A stretch of DNA of 64,000 nt from Cycloclasticus sp. (GCA_040743155.1 JBFLJU010000001.1:1795144-1859143), one strand, 5' to 3'. Counted from the first letter of the stretch, positions 8,074 through 16,933 are shown. The notes: generated from the sequence alone by a model not told the origin. A program made the numbers and translations.

Positions 8074-9105
8074 ATGGACGAGATTTCACATCTTCCTGAA
8101 GAATTTGAGTTCAGCCATTGGTATAGCTTTTTTTTGCACGATCAACTGGTAGAAACACTTAAATCTGCTGAAGAAGCAGAAGTGTTCAATTCAACAATTC
8201 AGTTCAAAGATGAATCTCACGGCAAGGCAGTTGAGGGCTTATCTGGCGAGGATTTCATTTTGTGGCTTGAGGGAAACGGATATAAAGAAGAAGTTCTGGT
8301 TATCTACTACAAACAGTTGTGCGCAGCCTTGTTGTCGGATTTTCTGCATTTCATATATGAGTCTTTAAAATGCAGTCGAAAAGGGAAGCTTACCGTTGCT
8401 TATGCTCTATTGAGAAAGCCTTTAAAAGAAAACTTATTCTATCTGGAGTGGCTGTTAGCACGTCCAGACGACTTCCTAGAAAGGTTTGAAAAAGAAAATC
8501 CTCAAAGGTTTAAACTACCTTTTCCAGAGGAACCGACGGAGTCTGAGCACATAGCGATTATTAGAGAGGCCTTAGAGAATACAAAAACCGGGAAATGGAT
8601 GGAGCCAGAGTTTATTCACGAACTACGTTTCAAGAAAAATTCTCTAATCAGCCTAGAACCGCTTTGGCAAAAAGCAAATCATCTTGTGACTACCTTCAAG
8701 CACATGGAAACAGAAGAGTGCAATCTCAATTTTTTGTTTTCTGACTCTGATGCACATTACTCACAATGGTTAGGGTTCTATCAATTTGTTCCCATACTTC
8801 TTTTCCATGCGGTCGAGGTCATCGAGGCACTTCTTAAGAGCTTTGCAAGAAGGGAAATTGAGGAAGCGGACATCATATCCCTGAGAACAGTCGCGGGAAT
8901 GATGTTATACCTCGAAAATCCTCCATGGGAATCCGATATGGCTGAGGCTATTTCTGATTTCGGTGCAACACTCCAGGAGGCGGGGTTGAACTGCCCAAAA
9001 TGCGGAGCAGAATTTCAGTTTCACCAAAGGAATATATCCTTGTTTTACGAGAGTGGATCTCTGGAATGCGAGCAAGGATGTGGTGAAGTATGTCTGCATC
9101 AGTAA
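8074..9105 (+). CDS. Unknown 343-residue protein with C-terminal Cys-rich (zinc-ribbon-like) tail
   Basis: A soluble, largely helical protein. Residues about 80-150 (YYKQLCAALLSDFLHFIYES ... TVAYALLRKPLKENLFYLEWLL) resemble the helical core of DUF5677-like accessory-genome proteins. This resemblance is from memory of the pattern and is weak. The C-terminus contains C307-x2-C310 and C332, C336, C340, a spacing compatible with zinc binding. The stop codon lies one base before an attC site, the classical position of a cassette gene. Upstream is leader repeat copy 2. No membrane segment or signal peptide is seen. Function unknown. Confidence 0.65.
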   Translation: MDEISHLPEEFEFSHWYSFFLHDQLVETLKSAEEAEVFNSTIQFKDESHGKAVEGLSGEDFILWLEGNGYKEEVLVIYYKQLCAALLSDFLHFIYESLKCSRKGKLTVAYALLRKPLKENLFYLEWLLARPDDFLERFEKENPQRFKLPFPEEPTESEHIAIIREALENTKTGKWMEPEFIHELRFKKNSLISLEPLWQKANHLVTTFKHMETEECNLNFLFSDSDAHYSQWLGFYQFVPILLFHAVEVIEALLKSFARREIEEADIISLRTVAGMMLYLENPPWESDMAEAISDFGATLQEAGLNCPKCGAEFQFHQRNISLFYESGSLECEQGCGEVCLHQ

Positions 9106-9106
9106 G

Positions 9107-9187
9107 CCCTAACAAGGCCATAAACGCGGACGCATTTTTCGTTCGCTACGCTCACTACAAATGCGCCGGTTATAGCTGGCGTTACAC
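9107..9187 (+). repeat. Integron attC recombination site
   Basis: An 81-base imperfect palindrome. The left arm CCCTAACAAGGCCATAAACG (9107-9126), continuing through CGGACGCATTT, pairs with the right arm AAATGCGCCGGTTATAGC (9159-9176) and its extension TGGCGTTACAC. The TTCGTTCGCTACGCTCAC loop is typical of attC sites in marine gammaproteobacterial integrons. The R' core is GTTACAC (9181-9187) and the R'' core CCCTAAC. It begins right after the stop codon of the 343-aa gene, as attC sites do. No integrase gene lies in the window. Confidence 0.8.
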
Positions 9188-9231
9188 GTCAATTACACTA
9201 TGAAGTATCAACCAAAATATGGACATCACAG

Positions 9232-11502
9232 ATGAATAGGCTTTCCCAAAAAGAAAGGGTCGTATCACTAGCGATAGACCTCCTTCTACTTTTACTAATA
9301 TGCGCCTTAGCGTTTGGTAACCTTTACCCACCTGTTGGTGATAGCGGTTTTTGGTTTTATACAGCTTTGTTAAGCGTTCTTGTTGGTTCAAAGATAGTCA
9401 CACCATTCTACGTTAAACCTGTTGATGCAATTTCATACGCAGTTCCTGCATTTGTATCATTAATGCTTGTAAACAGTTGGGGGACATGGTCTATAGAAAC
9501 AAAGGTTTCTTTTGTTGCGGTTTCGGCATTGTCCGCAACAGTTCTAGCTTCTGCCTTATTGGCTATTATTTTGAATAATTGGGGAAATGAAAAGCTACAA
9601 GAAATATCAAATAAAATAAGAATAGTTCTTGAAATATTGGCAAAGCCTCAGGTTATTTATACCCCAATAATAATTTTTGCAATGTATGCCTATCACATAG
9701 GAAAGCCAAACGAATTAATATTAATATCTATTGCTATAATACTTACCGTTGCTATGTCGGCGGGTGACGCAGTAGTTAAAACATTCAACAGAATTCGAAA
9801 AACAACCAAAATTGGACAGCGCGTATCTAACTTTGCAGAAATTGCTGCTTATCAGCAGCCAAATATTATTCTGCTTCGCCAAGTCAAAGACAACAATTTG
9901 CCGCTTAAAAAGATCGTTTACGTCAAAGATAAGCATTCGAACTCAAAATTGGCGCTAACACTTGATTTGGTTGGCCGAGATAATGGTGTTTTAATCCGGG
10001 CAGTTGAAATTACAAACCTTTCGTCTAGTCGATACAGGGAGCTTGAATCAATTGTTTCAAATGATTCTGCCGTTTTAATCGATGATGACTACCTCCAAGA
10101 AATTTGTACTTCAGAAAATATAGACTTAGCACAAAAAGATAACGTTATCGGGATTGTTGCACCCGACTCTTCAATAGAAAGGCTGTTTTTTGAAGTCGTT
10201 GATAACTCTAATATTGAGGAGGGTCGACTTGTTACAGTCATCGTTCAAAATCAAAAGGTTCTGTATCAAATAGTTGGAGGCTTGACCAAGGAAGAGGTTG
10301 TTCACCAAAAGAATACTTATGGTTATTTACGTGCTCAAGCTCAACAGATAGGAATTTGGAATGAAGACCACAGAAAGTTTACTCAATTTAGTTGGCTGCC
10401 TAACATTAATGAACCAGTATACCTTGAAGCCCAAGAAAACCATGTTATTGAACCTGATGCAATAGGGCACTTCCCTAATAGTAATTACCAAGTAAAAATC
10501 GGGAATATTAATCATTTAGTAACTCATAATACCGCGATCCTTGGTATTCTCGGTGTGGGAAAGTCTATGCTCGCCATTGAGTTGCTAGAGAGAATGATGT
10601 CAGAAGGCATAAAAGTCGTGTGCCTAGATTTAACGGATCAATATTCATCAGAGCTATCTGATTACTATGATACACCTCACGAAGAGGCATGCCTTGCAAA
10701 GCTTAGAACAGCTACAGAAGATGATCGGGACGTGTGGCAGGAAAATCCAGAGCAAGGCGGTAGTTTACCTAATTTAAAGAATGCATTTTTTGATGATCTA
10801 AATGAATTTATTCACAATACAGATGGGCGTCTCCTAAAAATTTATAACCCAGCGGAGTTTGTTGCTACACGCCAAGAGCGTGCGCCAGGCAGCTTTCAAG
10901 CCGCAGGTCAGTGGCAGCGCGGCGCTGCTCTATTTAGTGTTACGCCTGTAGAGATCACAAAAATTGTTTCGGAGACCGTTCTTGATATTTTGTCTTCCGA
11001 AATGTCAGACAATGCTAGGGTTTGTCTGGTTTATGAAGAGGCACATTCACTGGTTCCTGAATGGAATTCTGTTGTCGCAGAAGGTGACAAACACGCTACT
11101 AGCGGCACAGCTAGAGCTATTTTGCAAGGTCGGAAATTTGGTTTAGGCTGCCTTCTTATTACCCAAAGAACGGCTAACGTGACAAAAACCATTCTCAATC
11201 AATGCAACACCATATTTGCCATGCGCACGTTTGATGATACTGGTAAGGATTTTCTAGGAAACTATATCGGTCGAGATTATGCTCAATCGTTATCTTCAGT
11301 AAAAGAACGTCATGCAGTATTTTTTGGCAGAGGTTCTAGTTGTGAAAATCCAGTTTTGATAAAAGTGAACGATAGGGATGACTTCCGAAGAATATTCAGA
11401 GAAGCACATCGCCTCCCTGTATTTCCTCATCCAGAAGCAGCTATTCCCGTAGTGGAAGAACAACAGACAGCCACTGAGTTTGATAATGACATTCCGTTCT
11501 GA
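9232..11502 (+). CDS. Membrane-anchored HerA/DUF87-type ATPase
   Basis: 756 residues. About six hydrophobic segments occupy residues 10-180 (near 10-28, 40-55, 66-81, 92-115, 140-155 and 160-176). A linker and a beta-rich domain (about 205-430) follow, which may correspond to the HAS-barrel of HerA. The RecA-like motor has Walker A GILGVGKS at 438-445 and Walker B VCLVYEEA at about 597-604. Further on, TSGTARAILQGRKFG and LITQRT match sensor and arginine-finger regions of HerA/FtsK ATPases, and a C-terminal NPVLIKVND follows. HerA ATPases pump DNA or partner with nucleases; several antiphage systems use them. The N-terminal membrane domain is unusual for HerA. No NurA- or Sir2-type partner is adjacent. 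The gene is bracketed by attC sites, so it is a cassette. The function is inferred to be defence-related at best. Confidence 0.78.
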   Translation: MNRLSQKERVVSLAIDLLLLLLICALAFGNLYPPVGDSGFWFYTALLSVLVGSKIVTPFYVKPVDAISYAVPAFVSLMLVNSWGTWSIETKVSFVAVSALSATVLASALLAIILNNWGNEKLQEISNKIRIVLEILAKPQVIYTPIIIFAMYAYHIGKPNELILISIAIILTVAMSAGDAVVKTFNRIRKTTKIGQRVSNFAEIAAYQQPNIILLRQVKDNNLPLKKIVYVKDKHSNSKLALTLDLVGRDNGVLIRAVEITNLSSSRYRELESIVSNDSAVLIDDDYLQEICTSENIDLAQKDNVIGIVAPDSSIERLFFEVVDNSNIEEGRLVTVIVQNQKVLYQIVGGLTKEEVVHQKNTYGYLRAQAQQIGIWNEDHRKFTQFSWLPNINEPVYLEAQENHVIEPDAIGHFPNSNYQVKIGNINHLVTHNTAILGILGVGKSMLAIELLERMMSEGIKVVCLDLTDQYSSELSDYYDTPHEEACLAKLRTATEDDRDVWQENPEQGGSLPNLKNAFFDDLNEFIHNTDGRLLKIYNPAEFVATRQERAPGSFQAAGQWQRGAALFSVTPVEITKIVSETVLDILSSEMSDNARVCLVYEEAHSLVPEWNSVVAEGDKHATSGTARAILQGRKFGLGCLLITQRTANVTKTILNQCNTIFAMRTFDDTGKDFLGNYIGRDYAQSLSSVKERHAVFFGRGSSCENPVLIKVNDRDDFRRIFREAHRLPVFPHPEAAIPVVEEQQTATEFDNDIPF

Positions 11503-11508
11503 AGCAAC

Positions 11509-11605
11509 GTGTAACAAGCCAAAGCACTCGGACTTGATAAAGCCGTCACTTTTTTGTTCTAAAAAATCCGCCAACTTCACCAAGCCGGTGTGTGAGGCGT
11601 TATGC
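11509..11605 (+). repeat. Integron attC-like recombination site
   Basis: A 97-base imperfect palindrome starting seven bases after the HerA stop codon. The left arm TAACAAGCCAAAGCACTCGG, extended by ACTTGATAAAG (11512-11542), pairs with the right arm CTTCACCAAGCC extended by GGTGTGTGAGGCGTTA (11575-11602). The R' core is GTTATGC (11599-11605) and the R'' core GTGTAAC (11509-11515). Together with 9107-9187 it would delimit one cassette of about 2.4 kb. It overlaps by one base the stop of the minus-strand gene at 11605. Confidence 0.72.
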
Positions 11606-11955
11606 TACCGACTACATGCTGCATCCATCATTGTTTTGTTACCCGATGACCTTAACTTCCTGTATTCAGTCACCCAAAAATCACAAGTTTCCCTCTTAAC
11701 TCTTTGAGTGTTTTTTTTGTTTGCTGATTCAATGACGGCAACTCTCTTTCTTTCTCGATTCTGAATTTGCATTTCTTTTATTCGTTTAGCAGACTCAACT
11801 TTCCCCTTTTCAGCAGATTTTTGCATCATTTGAGCAACGACTCTTAACTCATAATTCGTCCACACTTTTCCTACAACTAATAGCATCCCATTGCCTAAAA
11901 AAATAGCTATTGCTAGCGTAATGCATAGCGCAACGTAATTAATTCCCTGTTTCAT
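11605..11955 (-). CDS. Small membrane-anchored protein of unknown function
   Basis: 116 residues. A single N-terminal membrane segment (about 7-30, YVALCITLAIAIFLGNGMLLVV) is followed by a highly charged Lys/Arg/Glu-rich helical region (about 33-90) likely to form a coiled coil, and a C-terminal CDFWVTEYRKLRSSGNK ... AACSR with two cysteines. A good ribosome-binding site, AAGGAAG, precedes the ATG, which supports a real gene. It lies antisense to the preceding cassette. I do not recognise the family. Confidence 0.62.
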   Translation of the reverse strand: MKQGINYVALCITLAIAIFLGNGMLLVVGKVWTNYELRVVAQMMQKSAEKGKVESAKRIKEMQIQNRERKRVAVIESANKKNTQRVKRETCDFWVTEYRKLRSSGNKTMMDAACSR

Positions 11956-12230
11956 TTTTCTTCCTTGTTAAAAATTTAGTTTGGTACGCTATACAAGTAT
12001 AACTATTATTAATAAATTAATTTTTGGGTTAGCCCTCATGGGGGGGTGAAATCAAATTTAAAGGGTGAAACATGTTTCGGAATGTAGTGGCTAGTTAAAG
12101 AGGACACTACCCTTTGATTCGCAAGAAAGTGGATAGCGAATATTGTAGCCAACCGAACCCAGCACCACTTTTTACGAGTCGCGTAGAATCGCGTAAAAGT
12201 CGCGTGATTTTTAAGGGGGAAGGCTTGAAA
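11956..12230. other. Intergenic stretch with tandem TCGCGT repeats next to tRNA-Met
   Basis: No convincing gene. An ATTCGC / GCGAAT inverted repeat occurs near 12117-12141. Three TCGCGT units lie at 12179, 12189 and 12200, 10-11 bases apart, within 30 bases of the 3' end of tRNA-Met. Such short direct repeats by a tRNA 3' end resemble integrase arm-binding sites of a former attachment site, but no integrase is present. Single copies of the same word (CGTAGARTCGCGTAAA and TCGCGTAAA) start or precede the two 185-bp repeats. Confidence 0.45.
12177..12207. repeat. Triple TCGCGT direct repeat (possible integration scar)
   Basis: AGTCGCGTAGA, ATCGCGTAAA and AGTCGCGTGA follow one another with a 10-11 base period. 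The array is 24 bases from the tRNA-Met CCA end. The core word also occurs at 7886 and 4506. Confidence 0.5.
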
Positions 12231-12307
12231 TGGTGGTCATGGGTGGACTTGAACCACCGACCCCAGCATTATGAATGCTGTGCTCTAACCAGCTGAGCTA
12301 CATGACC
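12231..12307 (-). tRNA. tRNA-Met (CAT), elongator type
   Basis: On the minus strand the acceptor GGTCATG (5') pairs with CATGACC (3'), followed by A and an encoded CCA. The D-loop TAGCTCAGCTGGTTAGAGCA, the anticodon stem-loop CAGCATTCATAATGCTG with CAT, and the T-arm GGTGGTTCAAGTCCACC are all present. A paired first acceptor base and overall likeness to MetT indicate the elongator rather than the initiator. It borders the accessory region. Confidence 0.97.
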
Positions 12308-12438
12308 ATACTTTGAAGGATGTGAATTCTCGTGGTTTCAGCTCATTTTGTCAAGCTGAACCATCGCACAAGGGCTATTTTTTGTGCCATAAGGCATATG
12401 TTTCATCGAGATAGGAAAATACCTACCGCACTTCAACT

Positions 12439-13530
12439 CTATACATTAAACCTAAAGTGAGTGACGTCTCCGTCTTGCATGATGTATTCCTTGCCTTGCA
12501 CGGTTAATTTTCCGGCTTCTTTTGCGCCTTTTTCGCCGTTATATTCAACAAAGTCGTCATAGGCGGTAATTTCTGCGCGAATAAAGCCTTTTTCAAAATC
12601 GGTATGAATTACACCGGCTGCTTGGGGAGCGGTCGCACCTTTTTTGATGGTCCATGCTCTAACTTCTTTTTCACCTGCGGTGAAGTACGTTTGCAAACCA
12701 AGCAAGTGATAACCCGCTCTAATAACACGGTTTAAACCCGGTTCTGTTAAGCCCATTTCTGATAAAAACTCGGCGCGTTCATCTTCTTCTAGTTGAATAA
12801 TTTCCGCTTCCATCGCCGCACACACAGCGACAATTTCTGCGCCTTCTTCTTTAGCCAGTTTGCTTACAGCGTCTAAATGCGGATTGTTTTCAAAACCGTC
12901 TTCTTGCACGTTTGCAATATACAACATGGGCTTTAAGGTTAGCAGTTGAAAACCTGCTAGGTCTTTTAAATCATCTTCACTTAAATCTAGCGTTCTTAAG
13001 GTAATGTCGGCGTCTAAATGTTTTAACGACTTTTCTATCAACGCTTTACGCTTTAGCTCATCTTTATTGCCTGACTTAGACGCTTTGGTTGCTTTGATTA
13101 ATGCCTTATCCAGCGATGCCATGTCTGCCAATGCAAGTTCTGTTTGAATAACCTCGATATCAGCCAACGGGTCTATTGTCCCAGCGACATGAATAACGTC
13201 ATCATCTTCAAAACAACGAACCACGTGGGCAATCGCGTCGGACTCACGAATATTTGCTAAAAACTGGTTTCCTAAGCCTTCACCTTTTGAGGCACCTGCG
13301 ACTAAACCGGCAATATCTACAAATTCAAACGTGGTGGGTAACACGCGTTCTGGTTTGACGATATCGGCTAATTTATCTAAACGTGAATCCGGCACCGGCA
13401 CTATGCCGGTGTTCGGTTCAATCGTGCAGAAAGGGTAGTTTTCTGCTGCAATAGTTGCCTTGGTTAATGCATTAAAAAGGGTTGATTTACCCACGTTCGG
13501 CAAGCCGACAATGCCACAATTTAAAGCCAT
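12439..13530 (-). CDS. ychF: YchF, Obg-family P-loop ATPase
   Basis: 363 residues, the full family length. The N-terminal [18 protein letters not shown] is the P-loop, followed by [10 protein letters not shown] (switch I) and FVDIAGLV (G3). The nucleotide-specificity motif is NVQE at about residues 203-206, consistent with the ATP preference of YchF rather than the GTP-specific NKxD. A helical middle region and a C-terminal TGS domain (about 280-363, [16 protein letters not shown]) complete it. YchF binds ribosomes and modulates translation and oxidative-stress responses. It is a monocistronic minus-strand gene; its usual partner pth is not adjacent. Confidence 0.96.
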   Translation of the reverse strand: MALNCGIVGLPNVGKSTLFNALTKATIAAENYPFCTIEPNTGIVPVPDSRLDKLADIVKPERVLPTTFEFVDIAGLVAGASKGEGLGNQFLANIRESDAIAHVVRCFEDDDVIHVAGTIDPLADIEVIQTELALADMASLDKALIKATKASKSGNKDELKRKALIEKSLKHLDADITLRTLDLSEDDLKDLAGFQLLTLKPMLYIANVQEDGFENNPHLDAVSKLAKEEGAEIVAVCAAMEAEIIQLEEDERAEFLSEMGLTEPGLNRVIRAGYHLLGLQTYFTAGEKEVRAWTIKKGATAPQAAGVIHTDFEKGFIRAEITAYDDFVEYNGEKGAKEAGKLTVQGKEYIMQDGDVTHFRFNV

Positions 13531-13635
13531 AGTTATTCTCTTTGAAATTCTGTGAAGGCGGTGATTATACGTTAAGCACCTACAGACTTAAAAACTATCT
13601 CAAGTTGTTCGTTGCCGTAAAGATACTCGGTTGTT

Positions 13636-15942
13636 TCACACTGCTTCCTCAGACTCTTGTTTGCTCCACTGCCGTAGCTGCTCAGCGGCGCTCACCATAT
13701 TGGAAAGTGCCAACTCTACTTCTTTCCAGCCACGTGTTTTTAAGCCGCAATCTGGATTAACCCATAAGTTTTCTAATGGTATCCGTTTAGCCGCCAATTT
13801 GATCAACGCAGTCATCTGTTCAACACTCGGTACATTCGGTGAATGAATATCATAAACACCCGGGCCTATTTCGTTGGGGTAGCTAAAGCTTTCAAACACA
13901 TCCAGTAATTTCATGTCCGAACGGGATGTTTCAATGGTAATAACATCGGCATCCATTGCCGCCACGGCCTGCATAATGTCATTGAAGTTGGAATAGCACA
14001 TATGGGTGTGAATTTGGGTCTTGTTCTGCACCCCTGAGGTGGTTAAACAAAAAGCCGCTATCGCCCATGTTAAATAGTTATCCCACTCGCTCTTCCTCAA
14101 CGGTAGTCCTTCGCGCAGAGCCGCTTCATCAATTTGAATGATTTTTATACCGGCTTGCTCAAGATCTAGCACTTCGTCTCTGATAGCGAAGGCGATTTGT
14201 CGGCAGGTTAACGCACGCTCTTGATCATCTCGTACAAAAGACCAGTTTAAGATCGTCACCGGCCCGGTCAACATGCCTTTCATGGGTTTATTCGTTAATG
14301 ATTGCGCGTAACTGGCCCAACTCACGGTCATGGGTTGCGGCCGTGATACATCACCATAAATAATCGGCGGCTTAACACAACGAGAACCATATGATTGAAC
14401 CCAGCCATATTGACTAAAAACAAAGCCGTTTAGTTGCTCGCCAAAGTATTCCACCATATCGTTTCTTTCCGCTTCACCGTGAACTAGCACATCAATACCC
14501 AAGGCTTCTTGCTTCGCAATATCGCTAGCTATCTCTTGTTGCATTTGCTGGGTGTACGCCTCGGTGCTTATTTCCCCCGCTTTATAGCGCCGCCTACTCG
14601 TTCTAATACCTGCGGTTTGGGGGAAAGAACCAATGGTTGTTGTTGGGAATAATGGCAGGTTTAATTCTTTTTGTTGTAATGGACGACGCGCTGCAAAGCC
14701 GAGTGGCCGCTGTAAGCTAACAGAAGCCTCTGCTGTTAACCGTTGCTGTACCTGTTCGTTATGTACGAGATTTGATTTTTTCCTAGACTCGGCGGCTAGA
14801 CGGTTCTGACTGAAAGCCTCTTGTTGAGTGACGCCTGGGTCTTTAACCGCTTGTTTTAGCAGATTGATTTCCGTTAGTTTTTCAAGCGCGAAGGCCAACC
14901 ATTGTTGAATATCCGCCGCTAACTTTTGCTCCTGCTTAAGGCTAACCGGCACGTGTAATAAGGAACACGAGGGAGCTAACCAAACCGTTGCTGAGGTACG
15001 CTCAATTACTGATTTAATCAGCGCCAAACGATCATCTAAATCACTTTTCCATATGTTTCGCCCATCAATGATGCCTAATGACAACACCTTGTACTGAGGC
15101 AACCAGTCCAACACTTTATGCAGTTGTTCTGGTGCTCTAAGCAAATCAATATGCAGCCCAGCAACGGGTAGCTCGCAAGCCAGCCTTAAGTTTTCAGATA
15201 AGTCACCGAAATAGCTGGTCAGTAACAACTTTAAATCACCGCGCTGTATTTTGTTGTATGCCCTCTCAAAAGCAGTTTTCCATTCAATAGGTAAGTCTAA
15301 TACCAATATTGGCTCATCAACTTGCACCCACTCTACGCCTAAATCTGACAAGCGGTTTAAGATGTCCTCATAGGTCGCCAGTAGGCCCTCTAATAAATCT
15401 AGTTTATTAAAATTATCGCCCTTCACCTGCCCTAACCAAAGATAGCTAAGTGGGCCTAAAATAACGGGTTTGACAGAATGACCTTGCGTTAAGGCTTCTT
15501 CAACCTCATCAAAAAGCTTATCGCTAGAGAGTTGAAAATACTGATGTTGCGTAAACTCTGGCACGATGTAATGGTAATTCGTATCAAACCATTTGGTCAT
15601 TTCGCAGGCGCTAACGCCTTCCCCAGTGGCAGAACGCCCACGCGCCATACGAAAATACGTTTCAAGGCTAACCTTTTGCTCATTATGGTTAAAACGCTCT
15701 GGGATGCAGCCAAGCATGACACTGGTGTCTAACACTTGGTCATACATTGAGAAATCTCCTACTGGGATTAAGTCTAAACCAGATTCTGACTGTGCTTGCC
15801 AATGTTTCGCGCGCAGTATCTCAGCGTCTTCTAACAACGCTTCTTCAGTGATGCCGCCTTTCCAAAAAGCTTCTAGGGAATGTTTTAGTTCTCGGTTTTC
15901 ACCGATTCTTGGGAAACCCAAATTGTGTGTTTTGATCATCAT
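13636..15942 (-). CDS. metE: MetE, cobalamin-independent methionine synthase
   Basis: 768 residues from the ATG at 15940-15942, which has AAGAGAG upstream. E. coli MetE has 753. The N-terminal folate-binding barrel begins HNLGFPRIGENREL. The C-terminal catalytic barrel carries PLFPTTTIGSFPQT and the zinc ligands in HTHMCYSNF (His, Cys), TIETSRSD (Glu) and NPDCGLKTRGW (Cys). It transfers a methyl group from 5-methyl-THF-Glu3 to homocysteine without B12. A longer frame reaches a GTG at 16035, but that would overlap the MetR operator. It is divergent from metR with a MetR site between, so activation by MetR is expected. Confidence 0.97.
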   Translation of the reverse strand: MMIKTHNLGFPRIGENRELKHSLEAFWKGGITEEALLEDAEILRAKHWQAQSESGLDLIPVGDFSMYDQVLDTSVMLGCIPERFNHNEQKVSLETYFRMARGRSATGEGVSACEMTKWFDTNYHYIVPEFTQHQYFQLSSDKLFDEVEEALTQGHSVKPVILGPLSYLWLGQVKGDNFNKLDLLEGLLATYEDILNRLSDLGVEWVQVDEPILVLDLPIEWKTAFERAYNKIQRGDLKLLLTSYFGDLSENLRLACELPVAGLHIDLLRAPEQLHKVLDWLPQYKVLSLGIIDGRNIWKSDLDDRLALIKSVIERTSATVWLAPSCSLLHVPVSLKQEQKLAADIQQWLAFALEKLTEINLLKQAVKDPGVTQQEAFSQNRLAAESRKKSNLVHNEQVQQRLTAEASVSLQRPLGFAARRPLQQKELNLPLFPTTTIGSFPQTAGIRTSRRRYKAGEISTEAYTQQMQQEIASDIAKQEALGIDVLVHGEAERNDMVEYFGEQLNGFVFSQYGWVQSYGSRCVKPPIIYGDVSRPQPMTVSWASYAQSLTNKPMKGMLTGPVTILNWSFVRDDQERALTCRQIAFAIRDEVLDLEQAGIKIIQIDEAALREGLPLRKSEWDNYLTWAIAAFCLTTSGVQNKTQIHTHMCYSNFNDIMQAVAAMDADVITIETSRSDMKLLDVFESFSYPNEIGPGVYDIHSPNVPSVEQMTALIKLAAKRIPLENLWVNPDCGLKTRGWKEVELALSNMVSAAEQLRQWSKQESEEAV

Positions 15943-15990
15943 CGTGCTCTCTTGATTTAAGTTGCGGAGAGTATCTTGCAAGTATAGAAT

Positions 15991-16034
15991 TGAATCAATC
16001 TCATAATTTTCACAATTTACCTGAATCAAATTCA
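15991..16034. promoter_or_regulatory. MetR binding sites in the metE-metR intergenic region
   Basis: TGAATCAAATTCA at 16022-16034 exactly fits the MetR consensus TGAA-N5-TTCA, just before the metR start codon. A second, one-mismatch site TGAATCAATCTCA lies at 15991-16003, closer to metE. Two sites between divergent metE and metR match the arrangement in enteric bacteria, where MetR with homocysteine activates metE and represses metR. Confidence 0.82.
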
Positions 16035-16036
16035 CT

Positions 16037-16933
16037 ATGTTTTTAGAAATTCGTCACCTAAGGACCATCAATGTTATCGCCCAAAGCAAAAGCCTTAACC
16101 AAGCCGCTCAACAACTCCACCTCACGCCATCGGCGCTGTCACATCAAATTAAAACCATTGAGACTTATTTTGAAACCGCTATTTTCTTTCGCCAACATAA
16201 ACCCTTACGCCTAACCGATGCAGGGCAACGCCTATTACGCTTGGCACAAAAAACATTGCCCTTGATTGAAGAAACTGAGTACGAATTAGAGCAAATTTCA
16301 GCGGGCAAAGTAGGACGGCTGTTCATCACCATTGAGTGTCACGCCTGTTTTGAGTGGTTACTACCCACCTTAGAAACCTACCGTCAACAATGGCCCGATA
16401 TCACCATTGATATTAAACTTGGCATGAGCTTTAACCCCTTGCCAGCGCTGACCCGTGGCGAAATTGATCTCGTTATAAGCACCGACCCGGTGGACAAACC
16501 AGGCATTGAATTTTTACCCTTATTTCCATATCAAGCGATGTTGGTTATTAATAAGCAACATGCCTTAAAAGATAAGCCTTTTATTTCCCCTAGTGATCTA
16601 GCCGATCAAACCCTCATCACCTACCCCGTTGAACGTAGTCGCTTGGATATTTTTAAGCATTACTTAGAACCCGCCAATGTAGAACCGGCCCATATTCGGC
16701 AGGTTGAGCTGACGACCATGATCTTGCAATTAATTGCTATTGACCAAGGTGTTGCTGCACTTCCTGATTGGGTTCTTGAAACGTCAAGCAATGCTCAATC
16801 ATTGATCAGCAAACCGTTGAGCGCCAATGGTATGCACGGTGTTTTACACGCGGCCTGCCGTACAGCCGATAGCCAAATTCCTTACATCAGCGCTTTTATT
16901 GACTTGGCTAGGCAATTTAAAGCCCCCAAATAA
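16037..16933 (+). CDS. metR: MetR, LysR-family activator of methionine genes
   Basis: 298 residues. The N-terminal winged helix-turn-helix (MFLEIRHLRTINVIAQ then SLNQAAQQLHLTPSALSHQI) is typical LysR and specifically MetR-like. Residues about 90-295 form the periplasmic-binding-fold effector domain, which in MetR senses homocysteine. It is divergent from metE with MetR-type sites overlapping its own start region, which suggests autoregulation. Length matches MetR (about 300). Confidence 0.93.
   Translation: MFLEIRHLRTINVIAQSKSLNQAAQQLHLTPSALSHQIKTIETYFETAIFFRQHKPLRLTDAGQRLLRLAQKTLPLIEETEYELEQISAGKVGRLFITIECHACFEWLLPTLETYRQQWPDITIDIKLGMSFNPLPALTRGEIDLVISTDPVDKPGIEFLPLFPYQAMLVINKQHALKDKPFISPSDLADQTLITYPVERSRLDIFKHYLEPANVEPAHIRQVELTTMILQLIAIDQGVAALPDWVLETSSNAQSLISKPLSANGMHGVLHAACRTADSQIPYISAFIDLARQFKAPK

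Noticed and set aside
12114-12296. A 60-codon plus-strand frame
   Set aside because: It runs through the antisense of tRNA-Met and the TCGCGT repeats, so it is a chance frame.
15943-16035. N-terminal extension of metE to a GTG at 16035
   Set aside because: It would cover the MetR operator and the metE promoter region; the ATG at 15942 has a ribosome-binding site and the family N-terminus starts there.
15943-16036. A cobalamin riboswitch ahead of metE, as often seen for MetE
   Set aside because: The 94-base gap is too short and lacks aptamer motifs; it holds MetR sites instead.
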